Shown here piece after piece: positions 1 through 8,703 of a stretch of 16,622 bases of DNA. The notes beneath the pieces are model-generated. The model saw only the letters and a program-made list of their open reading frames with translations, did not search any database and was not told where the DNA came from. Position 1 is the first letter of the stretch. Every line of letters starts with the position of its first letter. This DNA is from an uncultured Eubacterium sp. (GTDB lineage: Bacteria; Bacillota; Clostridia; Lachnospirales; Lachnospiraceae), in assembly GCA_946611445.1 (NCBI GenBank), contig CAMODP010000019.1, positions 1-16,622 on the forward strand, written 5' to 3'. Both the position numbers and the translations under genes were made by a program.

Positions 1-1089
<1,089 letters not shown>

Positions 1090-1115
1090 CTGGCATCCCT
1101 TCCCGGTTTTTTATT

Positions 1116-2204
1116 TTAGTCCTCTTCCGGTTTCCCGGAAGTCTCCGCTGTAGGACCGCTGATTTCCAGATCGCCGCTGCCGAACAGCGCGTTCATCTGT
1201 GCTTTCAGATTGCGGAGATTTTCTACGACGTTTTTATAATCCATGCGGCGGGGCCCGACGATGGCCACCGTACCCTTCATGCCGTTGCCGAGATTGTAAT
1301 TGGCCGTCACCACGGAACAATCCCGCATATGCGCAAGCGGCGACTCGGTGCCTATATAGGCGGTAATGCCGGTTTCATCATCCGCGTCAGCGGATGCCTC
1401 CCGGATCATTTCGGCCAGTTCCTTCTTGTCTTCAAACGCAGAGATCAGTTCTCTCGCCTTGGAAGAATCCGACAGCTCCGGATAATTGAAAATATTGGTC
1501 GCCCCGCTTGTGTAGATCGGCATATCTTCATCATCCGGCTGTATGGCCTCCGCCACCGCGTCTACAACACTGGCGATCACTTCACTGTGTATACCGGCCT
1601 GCTGTTTCATCCTGGTAATCATGTCCAGATTGATCTCGCCGATTGTGAGCCCGTTGAGCTGTGTGTTCAGCAGCAGATTCAGGCGAAGCATCGTCTCCTC
1701 ATCAATCGGTTCCGTCACGCGGATTATCTGGTTCTTGACCAGATTGCCCTCCGCGACAATCGTGGCGAGCACCTGTTCTTCACTGACTCTGGACAGCTGG
1801 ATGAATTTAATACTGTTCTGATGGTAAGAAGGTCCGGCGATCATTGTCGCGTAATTTGTATTTTTCGCCAGAACCTGTACTACCTGCTTCAGAACCTTTT
1901 CCAGACGATCGGTTTTCTCGATCATCATCTCCTTCATCTCATCGGCTTCCTGATTCTTCTGGCGGATCAGTTCATTCACATAGAGCCTGTATCCCTTGTC
2001 CGAAGGAATCCTTCCCGCCGATGTGTGCGGCTGCAGAATGTAGCCCATCTCTTCCAGATCCGACATCTCATTGCGGATAGTGGCGGAACTGAGGTTGAGG
2101 TCAGTGTATTTCGAGATCGTACGGGACCCGACGGGCTCGCCCGTCTCCAGGTAGGTCTGAATGATCGCCGTTAGTATTGTTCGTTTTCTCTCATCCAGTT
2201 CCAT
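1116..2204 (-). CDS. hrcA: Heat-inducible transcription repressor HrcA
   Basis: 362-residue repressor of class I heat-shock genes. It binds CIRCE operators as a dimer, and its activity depends on the GroEL chaperonin in the species studied. The N-terminal winged helix-turn-helix (about residues 1-75) shows LDERKRTILTAII, EPVGSRTI, SSATIRNEMSDLEEMGYI and PHTSAGRIPSDKGYR, all typical of HrcA. The remainder is the GAF-like and insertion domains, and the length is close to the usual 340-360. The start is the ATG at 2202-2204, where other HrcA proteins begin, with AGGGAG about 6-7 nt upstream. An in-frame GTG at 2232-2234 would start inside the operator and is not used here. The gene sits 24 bp downstream of a perfect CIRCE and is first in hrcA-grpE-dnaK, so it should repress itself. 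Confidence 0.97.
   Translation of the reverse strand: MELDERKRTILTAIIQTYLETGEPVGSRTISKYTDLNLSSATIRNEMSDLEEMGYILQPHTSAGRIPSDKGYRLYVNELIRQKNQEADEMKEMMIEKTDRLEKVLKQVVQVLAKNTNYATMIAGPSYHQNSIKFIQLSRVSEEQVLATIVAEGNLVKNQIIRVTEPIDEETMLRLNLLLNTQLNGLTIGEINLDMITRMKQQAGIHSEVIASVVDAVAEAIQPDDEDMPIYTSGATNIFNYPELSDSSKARELISAFEDKKELAEMIREASADADDETGITAYIGTESPLAHMRDCSVVTANYNLGNGMKGTVAIVGPRRMDYKNVVENLRNLKAQMNALFGSGDLEISGPTAETSGKPEED
1124..1141 (-). other. 7-bp hairpin with GAAA tetraloop at the 3' end of hrcA
   Basis: On the transcribed strand the sequence CUUCCGG-GAAA-CCGGAAG folds into a perfect 7-bp stem closed by a GNRA-type tetraloop. It lies within the last codons of hrcA, just before the TAA. It is followed by an A-rich stretch (UAAAAUAAAAAACC) and not by a U-tract, so it is not an intrinsic terminator. 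Its place at the hrcA-grpE junction would suit an RNA-processing or stability element; that role is inference. Confidence 0.4.
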
Positions 2205-2227
2205 GCCGAACTCCCTCTTTTGCCTTG

Positions 2228-2254
2228 TTAGCACTCATATCATTGGAGTGCTAA
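2228..2254 (-). promoter_or_regulatory. CIRCE operator (HrcA binding site)
   Basis: A perfect 9-bp inverted repeat, TTAGCACTC-N9-GAGTGCTAA, identical to the CIRCE consensus (arms 2228-2236 and 2246-2254). It begins about 8 bp after the expected transcription start and ends 24 bp before the hrcA ATG, so bound HrcA would block the promoter. It is the only CIRCE I found in the window, which ties heat-shock control here to hrcA-grpE-dnaK and not to the clp or lon genes. Confidence 0.98.
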
Positions 2255-2268
2255 TATCTACGGTTCAT

Positions 2269-2297
2269 AATATACATCGCACCTGTATATTTGTCAA
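2269..2297 (-). promoter_or_regulatory. Sigma-A-type promoter of the hrcA operon
   Basis: On the minus strand, a perfect -35 TTGACA (2292-2297), a 17-bp spacer and a -10 TATATT (2269-2274). The predicted start, near 2262, lies just ahead of the CIRCE, giving a leader of about 58 nt. A near-consensus vegetative promoter directly overlapped downstream by the HrcA operator is the classic class I heat-shock layout. Confidence 0.9.
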
Positions 2298-2325
2298 CAC
2301 CCTTTTCTTTATTTCTTCTCCCCCC

Positions 2326-3090
2326 TCAGAACCCCCACTCCGGATAGCGGATCTCCATCAGGGTCAGGCCGTGCGGCGGCGCGGTGGGACCGGCAGCGGC
2401 ACGGCTGCGGGCATCCAGAATCTCCGGCATGCTTCCCGGTTCTATTGTTCCCTTCCCGATCTCCAGAAGTGTTCCGGCCAGGATTCTGACCATATTGTAC
2501 AGAAAACCGTTCCCGCTTATGCGAAACCGTATCATATCGTCCTCTTTCCGGATATCCGCGTCGTAAATCTCCCGTACCGTGCTCCTCTCCGGATGATTGG
2601 CTCCGGATGCCTGAAAGCTGCGGAAATCATGAACGCCCCTGATATGCGGGAGTGCCTCCCGCATCCGCTCCGTATCAAGCGGATAATAGCAGAACAGACT
2701 GTCCAGCCTGCGGGTCGGATCCGGCAGCTTCCGGTTCAGGATCCTGTATTCGTACGTCTTTACGGTAGAGGTATATCTGGGATGGAAATCTCCCGGTACC
2801 TGCCGCGACTCCTGAATGCGGATATCCTCCGGCAGGCGGGTATTGAGCGCAAAGACGACACGCTCTGCGGGCATGCGCGCTGTTGTGTCAAATACGGCGA
2901 CATTCCCTCTTGCGTGAACGCCGGAGTCCGTTCTGCTGGCCCCGACAGTCCGGATCTCTTCCTGCATCAGATCACTCAGGTGACGGTTCAGCACCTCCTG
3001 GACGGTAATGCCGTTCGCCTGCACCTGCCAGCCGCAGTAGTTTGTACCGTCGTAGGCGACGCGGAGAAGAATTCGTCTTTTTTCTGGCAT
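2326..3090 (-). CDS. truA: tRNA pseudouridine(38-40) synthase TruA
   Basis: 254-residue enzyme that converts uridines 38, 39 and/or 40 in the anticodon stem-loop of many tRNAs to pseudouridine. The catalytic aspartate is Asp55 in GASRTDSGVHARG. Other TruA landmarks are the N-terminal VAYDGTNYCGWQ (about 11-22), the segment DFHPRYTSTVKTYEYRI, DFRSFQASG, and GNGFLYNMVRILAGTL near the C-terminus. The length is normal. The start is the ATG at 3088-3090, preceded by AAAGGAG with good spacing. It is separated from ecfT by an 81-bp gap that contains a strong hairpin. The ecfA1-ecfA2-ecfT-truA order is widespread in Firmicutes, but the usual next genes, rplM-rpsI, are replaced here by hrcA. I see no convincing promoter of its own, so readthrough from ecfT is likely. 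Confidence 0.97.
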   Translation of the reverse strand: MPEKRRILLRVAYDGTNYCGWQVQANGITVQEVLNRHLSDLMQEEIRTVGASRTDSGVHARGNVAVFDTTARMPAERVVFALNTRLPEDIRIQESRQVPGDFHPRYTSTVKTYEYRILNRKLPDPTRRLDSLFCYYPLDTERMREALPHIRGVHDFRSFQASGANHPERSTVREIYDADIRKEDDMIRFRISGNGFLYNMVRILAGTLLEIGKGTIEPGSMPEILDARSRAAAGPTAPPHGLTLMEIRYPEWGF

Positions 3091-3133
3091 GGAAAACTCC
3101 TTTCATGTACTTGTTCACGCTTTACCCTGCAAT

Positions 3134-3172
3134 AGAAAATGAGCCAAAAAGAACAGTCCCTTTTGACTCATT
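3134..3172 (-). terminator. Long hairpin after ecfT, terminator-like and REP-like
   Basis: Starting at the last base of the ecfT stop codon, the transcript can form a 16-bp stem (arms 3157-3172 and 3138-3153) with three G.U pairs, no mismatches and a CUG loop. It is followed by UUCU, so the 3' end reads CAUUUUCU. This is a plausible intrinsic terminator or attenuator between ecfT and truA. The stem (TGAGTCAAAAGGGAC... with ...TTTTTGGCTCA) also resembles, from memory, REP-like palindromes scattered through clostridial genomes. Whether it terminates transcription fully cannot be judged from sequence alone. Confidence 0.6.
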
Positions 3173-3972
3173 CAGTAACCGAGTATCCGCAATGCAATCG
3201 ACGCCGCCAGATAGGCGGCCAGTACTCCGTAGGCGATGTAATCTCTCCGCTCGTAATGGAGCGGCTTCATCTGGGTCCGGCCCTCACCGCCCCGGTAGCA
3301 CCGGGCCTCCATGGCGAGCGCCAGGTCATTGGCCCGCCGGAAGGCGGAAATGAAGAGCGGCACGAGCAGCGGGATCATGGCCCTGACACGGCGCACAAGC
3401 GTCCCGCTCTCAAAGTCGGCGCCTCTGGCCATCTGCGCCTTCATGATCTTGTCTGTCTCTTCCATTAAAATAGGAATGAACCGGAGCGCGATGGACATCA
3501 TCATGGAAATCTCATGTACGGGGACATGAAATGCCTTCAGCGGCCGGAATGACCGCTCCAGCCCGTCAGTCAGCTTGTTCGGCGTTGTCGTCAGCGTCAT
3601 GAGGGACGCGCCCAGAATCAGGTAGATCAGCCGTATACCCATCCTGGCTGCCATAATCAGTCCTTCTTCCGTCACGCGGATGAATCTCCACTGCCAGAGG
3701 ACCGTACCCGGCGTCAGGAGCGTATTCAGCGCCATCGTGAACACAAGCAGTATGACGATGGCCTTCAGCCCGCGCACCATATAGGAAAAGGGAACCTTTG
3801 ACGCAAGAATCAGCGCCGCCAGGAACACCGTCCCCAGTATGTAGCCCCATGACCGGAACAGAAACAGGGACACGATGTATACCATCGTTCCCAGCAGCTT
3901 CACCCGCGGATCCAGCCGGTGAAGCAAAGAATCTGCCGGATAGTATTGTCCGATGGTTATGTCTCGAATCAT
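3172..3972 (-). CDS. ecfT: ECF transporter transmembrane component EcfT
   Basis: 266-residue integral membrane protein that couples the two ATPases EcfA1/EcfA2 to interchangeable substrate-binding S components, which import vitamins and metals. Hydrophobic segments lie at about 25-58, 68-86, 110-128, 196-212 and 243-262. The two coupling helices carry the Ala-Arg motifs AQMARGADF (ARG at 182-184) and AMEARCYRGGEGRT (ARC at 223-225). The second motif has Cys in place of the usual Gly. The ATG at 3970-3972 overlaps the ecfA2 stop by 4 bp (ATGA), implying translational coupling. No S-component gene is present, as expected for group II ECF systems, whose S units are encoded elsewhere; the substrate therefore cannot be predicted. 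Confidence 0.95.
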   Translation of the reverse strand: MIRDITIGQYYPADSLLHRLDPRVKLLGTMVYIVSLFLFRSWGYILGTVFLAALILASKVPFSYMVRGLKAIVILLVFTMALNTLLTPGTVLWQWRFIRVTEEGLIMAARMGIRLIYLILGASLMTLTTTPNKLTDGLERSFRPLKAFHVPVHEISMMMSIALRFIPILMEETDKIMKAQMARGADFESGTLVRRVRAMIPLLVPLFISAFRRANDLALAMEARCYRGGEGRTQMKPLHYERRDYIAYGVLAAYLAASIALRILGY

Positions 3973-4892
3973 TGGAACCTGCTCTCCCGTGCGTTCTGCT
4001 GTCCTGAAGAAAGAACTGCTTCGGCGGGGCCGGTACTCCTGCCGCGGACGCCTGCCGCCCGCAGAATGGAATCCCTGGCCTCATTCACTGTAGACGCCTG
4101 CAGATCTACCTGCAGGCCGCGCGCGGCCAGCGCGTGCATAATATAAGTAACCTGCGGCGCGGCCAGACCCATTTCTTCAAGCTCCCGCACATGAGAAAAA
4201 ACCTCCCGCGGCGTGCCGTCATATACTTTTTCTCCCAGGTTCATCACGATCAGACGTTCCACATAGCTGGCCATATCCTCCATGCTGTGCGAGACCAGGG
4301 CGACAGTAATGCCTCTGGTTTCCTGCAGCAGTCTGACCTGGTCCAGGATCTCGTCTCTTCCGCGCGGATCCAGTCCTGCCGTCGGCTCATCCAGTACCAG
4401 CATCTCCGGGTTCATCGCCAGCACGCCGGCAATGGCAACCCTCCTTTTCTGGCCGCCGGAGAGGTCAAACGGGGATTTGTGGAACAACGGCTCGGCGATG
4501 CCGACCTGGCGCAGCGCATAGACGGCTCTCTCCTCGCATTCCGCAGCCGGCAGCCCCTGGTTTTTCGGGCCGAAGCATACATCCTTCAGGACATCCTCTT
4601 CAAAAAGCTGATATTCCGGGTACTGGAAAACAAGGCCTACATGAAACCGGAGGCTGCGCAGGTCATACCCCTCAGCCCAGATATCCTCCCCGTTGTACAG
4701 TATTCTTCCGGAGGTCGGTTTCATCAGCCCGTTAAAATGCTGGATCAGGGTCGATTTTCCGCTGCCTGTGTGGCCGATGATCCCGACAAACTGTCCGTCG
4801 GGGATCTCCAGCGACACGTTCCGGAGCGCCTGCTTTTCATACGCGGTTCCCGGACTGTATACATACGAAACCTGTTCGATCTTTACTGACAT
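3969..4892 (-). CDS. ecfA2: ECF transporter ATPase EcfA2 (CbiO-type)
   Basis: 307-residue ABC ATPase subunit that powers ECF-type uptake as a heterodimer with EcfA1. Visible motifs: Walker [10 protein letters not shown] (40-48), Q-loop [11 protein letters not shown] (Gln90), signature LSGGQKRR (144-151), Walker B MLVLDEP with catalytic Glu169, D-loop GLDP, and switch His202 in SHSMED. The QYPE.QLFEE form of the Q-loop and the CFGPKNQG segment separate EcfA2 from EcfA1. The C-terminal tail (about 270-307) is polar and poorly conserved, and somewhat longer than usual. The start ATG at 4890-4892 lies within the end of ecfA1 (10-bp overlap), and the stop overlaps ecfT, so all three ECF genes are probably translated together. 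Confidence 0.95.
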   Translation of the reverse strand: MSVKIEQVSYVYSPGTAYEKQALRNVSLEIPDGQFVGIIGHTGSGKSTLIQHFNGLMKPTSGRILYNGEDIWAEGYDLRSLRFHVGLVFQYPEYQLFEEDVLKDVCFGPKNQGLPAAECEERAVYALRQVGIAEPLFHKSPFDLSGGQKRRVAIAGVLAMNPEMLVLDEPTAGLDPRGRDEILDQVRLLQETRGITVALVSHSMEDMASYVERLIVMNLGEKVYDGTPREVFSHVRELEEMGLAAPQVTYIMHALAARGLQVDLQASTVNEARDSILRAAGVRGRSTGPAEAVLSSGQQNARESRFQ

Positions 4893-5731
4893 AATTCTTC
4901 CACCAGCTCGTCTACCGTCAGTATCCCTTCCCGCACCGGAAGGCCTGCCATCCGCAGTTCATGGGCCAGCAGCGTCACCTGCGGCACGTCAAGCCGCAGT
5001 TCTCTGAGATCTTCTACTCTGGAAAAGATCTCACGGGGTGTTCCTTCCATGACGATCCGCCCCACGTCCATGACGAATACACGGTCAGCGAAGACGACTT
5101 CTTCCATATAATGCGTGATCAGGATAACGGTGACGCCTTCTTCCCTGTTCAGGTCCCGGACAGCCTGTATGACATCCTTTCTCCCGTTCGGGTCCAGCAT
5201 GGCGGTCGGTTCATCCAGCACAATGCACCTGGGCTTCATGGCCATGACGCCGGCAATGGCAACCCTCTGCTTCTGCCCTCCGGACAAACGGTTGGGAGAA
5301 TGCTTCCGGTATGCCGTCATCCCGGTTTTCTCCAGGCTCTCCTCCACCCGTTTCCAGATCTCTTCCGTCGGGACACCGATATTCTCCGGACCGAATCCCA
5401 CGTCCTCTTCCACGACAGAAGCGACAATCTGATTGTCGGGATTCTGGAATACCATACCGGCTGTCTGCCGGATTTTCCAGAGATCATCCTGATTTCTGGT
5501 GTCCATCCCGTCTACCCAGAGCGTTCCGGACGAAGGAGCCAGCAATGCGTTTATATGCCGGGCCAGTGTGGATTTTCCGCTCCCGTTATGACCGAGAATG
5601 GCAATAAACTGTCCCTGTTCCACACGGAGATCCACGTCCCGCAGGGCATGCGTCACCTCAGAAGGCTGCCCGGATTCGTCATCATACTGCGTATAATCAT
5701 AGCCCAGCTTCTCGGCGCGGATGATGCTCAT
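4883..5731 (-). CDS. ecfA1: ECF transporter ATPase EcfA1 (CbiO-type)
   Basis: 282-residue ABC ATPase, partner of EcfA2. Motifs: Walker [10 protein letters not shown] (47-55), Q-loop [11 protein letters not shown] (Gln96), signature LSGGQKQR (149-156), Walker B CIVLDEP with Glu174, D-loop MLDP, and the switch histidine in [16 protein letters not shown] is typical of EcfA1. The start chosen is the ATG at 5729-5731, which overlaps the engB stop in an ATGA junction and gives the usual N-terminus MSIIRAEKL. An in-frame ATG at 5753-5755, inside engB, would add 8 residues and is less likely. The ribosome binding site is weak (ACAGGT), which fits translational coupling to engB. Finding ecfA1 behind lon-engB rather than rplQ is unusual. 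Confidence 0.95.
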   Translation of the reverse strand: MSIIRAEKLGYDYTQYDDESGQPSEVTHALRDVDLRVEQGQFIAILGHNGSGKSTLARHINALLAPSSGTLWVDGMDTRNQDDLWKIRQTAGMVFQNPDNQIVASVVEEDVGFGPENIGVPTEEIWKRVEESLEKTGMTAYRKHSPNRLSGGQKQRVAIAGVMAMKPRCIVLDEPTAMLDPNGRKDVIQAVRDLNREEGVTVILITHYMEEVVFADRVFVMDVGRIVMEGTPREIFSRVEDLRELRLDVPQVTLLAHELRMAGLPVREGILTVDELVEELCQ

Positions 5732-6348
5732 ATTACCTGTGTGATCATCTCCCATATTCTCTCACGGCCATCCTTTGTCTCCGCGGAAAACGGAATGATC
5801 ACGCCTCCCTTCTCCATCTCCAGTCCTTCACGGATCACCCGGAGCTGCTTCTGAACCTGGCTTCGTTTCAGTTTATCCAGCTTGGTTGCCAGAACGACCG
5901 GCTTCCATCCGGCGTCCAGTATCCATCTGTACATGACGCGGTCGTTTTCGGACGGCGCGTGACGGATATCCACCAGCAGAAAAACCATGCGCAGGTTTTC
6001 AGACTTCTGCAGGTAGCGCTCAATCATACGGCCCCAGGCAGCCTTCACTTCCAGTGATACCTGTGCGTACCCGTATCCCGGAAGATCAACCAGATAAACC
6101 TGCAGCGGTTTTTCCTGTGTCTCATCCCCCGCGGGAGTGAGCGCATCTACATGATAAAAATTGACAGTCCTCGTTTTCCCCGGCTGGGAACTGGTCCTGG
6201 CCAGATTTTTACGGTTCATCAGCGCATTAATCAGGGAGGACTTCCCGACATTGGACCTGCCGGCAAAGGCAACCTCAGGACAGTCTGTCTCGGGGAGCGG
6301 ACTGGTTATGCCGCACACGGTTTCCAGTGAAGCACTGCGTATCTTCAT
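5728..6348 (-). CDS. engB: Ribosome biogenesis GTPase EngB (YsxC/YihA)
   Basis: 206-residue small GTPase of the TrmE-Era-EngA-EngB class, needed for assembly of the 50S ribosomal subunit in bacteria where it has been studied. All G motifs are visible: G1 GRSNVGKSS (30-38), G2 within [13 protein letters not shown] (53-65), G3 DLPGYGYA (88-95), G4 TKLDK (155-159) and G5 FSAE (187-190). Between NFY and the G3 strand there are about 13 more residues than in B. subtilis YsxC as I recall it (segment [12 protein letters not shown]), so this beta hairpin is extended. The ATG at 6346-6348 shares one base with the lon stop (TGATG), with GAGGA just upstream. The lon-engB pairing is common in Firmicutes (lonA-ysxC in Bacillus). 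The stop overlaps ecfA1. Confidence 0.97.
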   Translation of the reverse strand: MKIRSASLETVCGITSPLPETDCPEVAFAGRSNVGKSSLINALMNRKNLARTSSQPGKTRTVNFYHVDALTPAGDETQEKPLQVYLVDLPGYGYAQVSLEVKAAWGRMIERYLQKSENLRMVFLLVDIRHAPSENDRVMYRWILDAGWKPVVLATKLDKLKRSQVQKQLRVIREGLEMEKGGVIIPFSAETKDGRERIWEMITQVI

Positions 6349-8690
6349 CAGTCCTCTGTTCCTCCCGCCTGACCGGTCACCAGGGCTTCCCGGAGCACAT
6401 CTTCCATCGTTTCCATGTAGAGAATGGAGAGTCCTTCCGTAATCTCACTGTCCATCTCCTCCACATCGGGGCGGTTTTTCTCAGGCACCAGCACGGTAGT
6501 GATGCCCGCCTTTCCGGCGGCCAGCAGCTTCTCCTTCAGACCGCCGATGGGCAGCACGCGTCCCCGCAGGGTTATCTCTCCTGTCATAGCCACATCAGCC
6601 CGCACGGGTATCTCTGTGGCGGCGGAAAGCATGGCGGTGGCCATGGTAATGCCTGCAGAAGGGCCGTCTTTCGGCACAGCGCCTTCCGGAATGTGGATGT
6701 GAATGTCATGTGTGCTGAAAAAAGCCTCCGGAATGTGCCACGTGTCAGCAACTGAACGGATAAAGCTGATGCCGGTACGGGCAGATTCCTTCATGACATC
6801 TCCCAGCTGTCCCGTCAGCAGGAATTCGCCCTTGCCGGGCATGACATTCACCTCTATCTCCAGTGTATCGCCGCCGACGCTGGTCCAGGCAAGACCCCGG
6901 ACGATACCGATTTCAGGCTTTGCATTGGCAGGATTCACACGGAACTTTTCTCTTCCGAGATATTTTTCCAGATTTTCCGGCGTAACCGTGACTGTACCGA
7001 TGCCCTCTTCCTGGATCTGCAGGACGCTCTTGCGGCAGATCTGACCGATCTGTCTCTCCAGGGAGCGCACGCCTGCCTCCTTGGTATAGCGGCTGATAAT
7101 GGCCGAAAGCACATCATCTTCAATGATCAGCTGTCCCTTTTTCAGGCCGTTTGCGCGGATCTGCTTCGGAATCAGGTGCTCTTTCGCGATATGCTCCTTT
7201 TCATTTTCCGTGTAGCTGCTGATCTCGATCAGTTCCATCCTGTCCAGCAGCGGACGCGGAATCGTCTGCACGTCATTTGCCGTCGCTATGAAAAGGACTT
7301 CCGACAGGTCAATCGGGATCTCCACATAGTGATCCGAGAAAGCATGGTTTTCCTCAGGATCCAGCACCTCCAGAAGGGCAGATGCAATATCCCCCTTATA
7401 ATCGCTGCTGGTCTTGTCGATCTCGTCCAGCAGCATCAGCGGATTCTTCACCTTTGCCTGGTGAAGTCCCTGCGCGATCCTGCCGGGCATGGCGCCGATA
7501 TATGTTCTTCTGTGGCCGCGGATCTCCGCCTCGTCGCGCACGCCGCCGAGGCTCACGCGCACGAACGTCTTATTCAGAGCTCCTGCAACCGATTTGGCTA
7601 TAGAGGTCTTTCCCGTTCCGGGCGGACCGACAAGGCAGAGGATCGGGGCGTCAGCCTTCCGCGTCGTCTGTCTCACAGCCAGATATTCGAGAATCCTTTC
7701 TTTTACCTTTTCCAGGCCGTAATGATCGGCTTCCAGTATCTGCCGGGCCTTCCGCAGATCGCGGTTGTCTCTGGCCATCTTATCCCATGGCAGACCCAGA
7801 AGCGTCTCGATATAGCCCCGGATGACGCTGCTCTCAGAGGGATTGCCCACGACATTCTCCAGCCTGCGGATCTCTTCGCGCAGCTTTTCCTTCACTTCGC
7901 GGGAAGCCTTCAGCGCCTCCGTCATCTCACGGAATTTCCGGATCTCCGACTGGAGATTGTCCTCTCCGAGTTCCTCACGGATCAGTTTCAGCTGCTCCCG
8001 CAGAATATACTCTCTCTGATTTTTGTCGATGCGCTCCCGCACATCCTTCTGCAGCTGGGCGCGGATCTTCAGGATTTCCACTTCATTTGCAAGCATGAGG
8101 CAGAGCACATCATACCGCTCAAACGGATCAGCGGCTTCCAGCAGCAGCTGCTGCCTGTCCGCGGGGATCGGCAGGTGCATGCAGATCTGGTCGACAAGTC
8201 TCTGCAGGTCTCTGCTCTCCAGAATCTGCATCAGCAGTTCCCCGGTAATCTTCTGGCTCTGCCGGGCATAATTCTGAAACAGCTCCCGCAGATTCTCCAG
8301 CATGGCCTCGCGCGCGTTGGGTTCCTGGTCATTCAGGTCGCGGAATGAAAAAAGAGCCGCCTCAGAGCGCAGAATCCCCTCTGTCGTCTCGAAATCCAGC
8401 AGTTCCGCCCGCTCCAGTCCCTCAGCCAGAATGCGCAGATGTCCCTGCGGGAGCCGGACGACCTGCTTGATACGGGAAAGGCAGCCGACCCTGTACAGAT
8501 CATCAAGGGTCGGCTCCTGTACGGATGCGCTGCGCTGCGTTACGAGCAGCACCTTCTCATCCTTCATCATTGCCTCTTCCACGGCGCGCAGGGATTTTTC
8601 CCTTGTGACGTCAATGTGAATCACCATGCCCGGAAGAATGGCGAGGCCCCGCAATGGTACAGTCGGCAGGGCATGCAAAGGTTCATTCAT
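6348..8690 (-). CDS. lon: ATP-dependent protease Lon (LonA)
   Basis: 780-residue cytoplasmic AAA+ serine protease, assembled as a hexamer, that degrades damaged and selected regulatory proteins. Layout: N-terminal substrate-binding domain (about 1-200), coiled-coil linker (about 200-300), then the AAA+ module with Walker A GPPGTGKT (355-362) and Walker B LMLLDEID (418-425). The protease domain has catalytic Ser678 in PKDGPSAG and Lys721 in GGLKEK. The 43-residue distance between Ser and Lys matches E. coli Lon (679/722), and the length is nearly the same (784). The start ATG at 8688-8690 has AGGAG 6 nt upstream, overlapping the clpX stop region. The clpX-lon gap is 13 bp and the engB overlap 1 bp, so it lies inside one operon. 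No extra membrane segment of the LonB type is seen. Confidence 0.98.
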   Translation of the reverse strand: MNEPLHALPTVPLRGLAILPGMVIHIDVTREKSLRAVEEAMMKDEKVLLVTQRSASVQEPTLDDLYRVGCLSRIKQVVRLPQGHLRILAEGLERAELLDFETTEGILRSEAALFSFRDLNDQEPNAREAMLENLRELFQNYARQSQKITGELLMQILESRDLQRLVDQICMHLPIPADRQQLLLEAADPFERYDVLCLMLANEVEILKIRAQLQKDVRERIDKNQREYILREQLKLIREELGEDNLQSEIRKFREMTEALKASREVKEKLREEIRRLENVVGNPSESSVIRGYIETLLGLPWDKMARDNRDLRKARQILEADHYGLEKVKERILEYLAVRQTTRKADAPILCLVGPPGTGKTSIAKSVAGALNKTFVRVSLGGVRDEAEIRGHRRTYIGAMPGRIAQGLHQAKVKNPLMLLDEIDKTSSDYKGDIASALLEVLDPEENHAFSDHYVEIPIDLSEVLFIATANDVQTIPRPLLDRMELIEISSYTENEKEHIAKEHLIPKQIRANGLKKGQLIIEDDVLSAIISRYTKEAGVRSLERQIGQICRKSVLQIQEEGIGTVTVTPENLEKYLGREKFRVNPANAKPEIGIVRGLAWTSVGGDTLEIEVNVMPGKGEFLLTGQLGDVMKESARTGISFIRSVADTWHIPEAFFSTHDIHIHIPEGAVPKDGPSAGITMATAMLSAATEIPVRADVAMTGEITLRGRVLPIGGLKEKLLAAGKAGITTVLVPEKNRPDVEEMDSEITEGLSILYMETMEDVLREALVTGQAGGTED

Positions 8691-8703
8691 TCAGTACTCC
8701 TTT

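Noticed and set aside
2205..2234. GTG start 10 codons upstream for hrcA
   Set aside because: It lies inside the CIRCE operator. The ATG at 2204 has a ribosome binding site and matches the conserved N-terminus of HrcA.
3107..3155. Own promoter for truA (TTGGCT-N17-TAAAGC)
   Set aside because: Only 4 of 6 and 3 of 6 matches to consensus, and it overlaps the hairpin; too weak to annotate.
7176..8348. 390-codon open frame on the plus strand
   Set aside because: It is antisense to lon, whose motifs are complete across the same region. Its His/Leu/Arg-rich composition is typical of a shadow frame.
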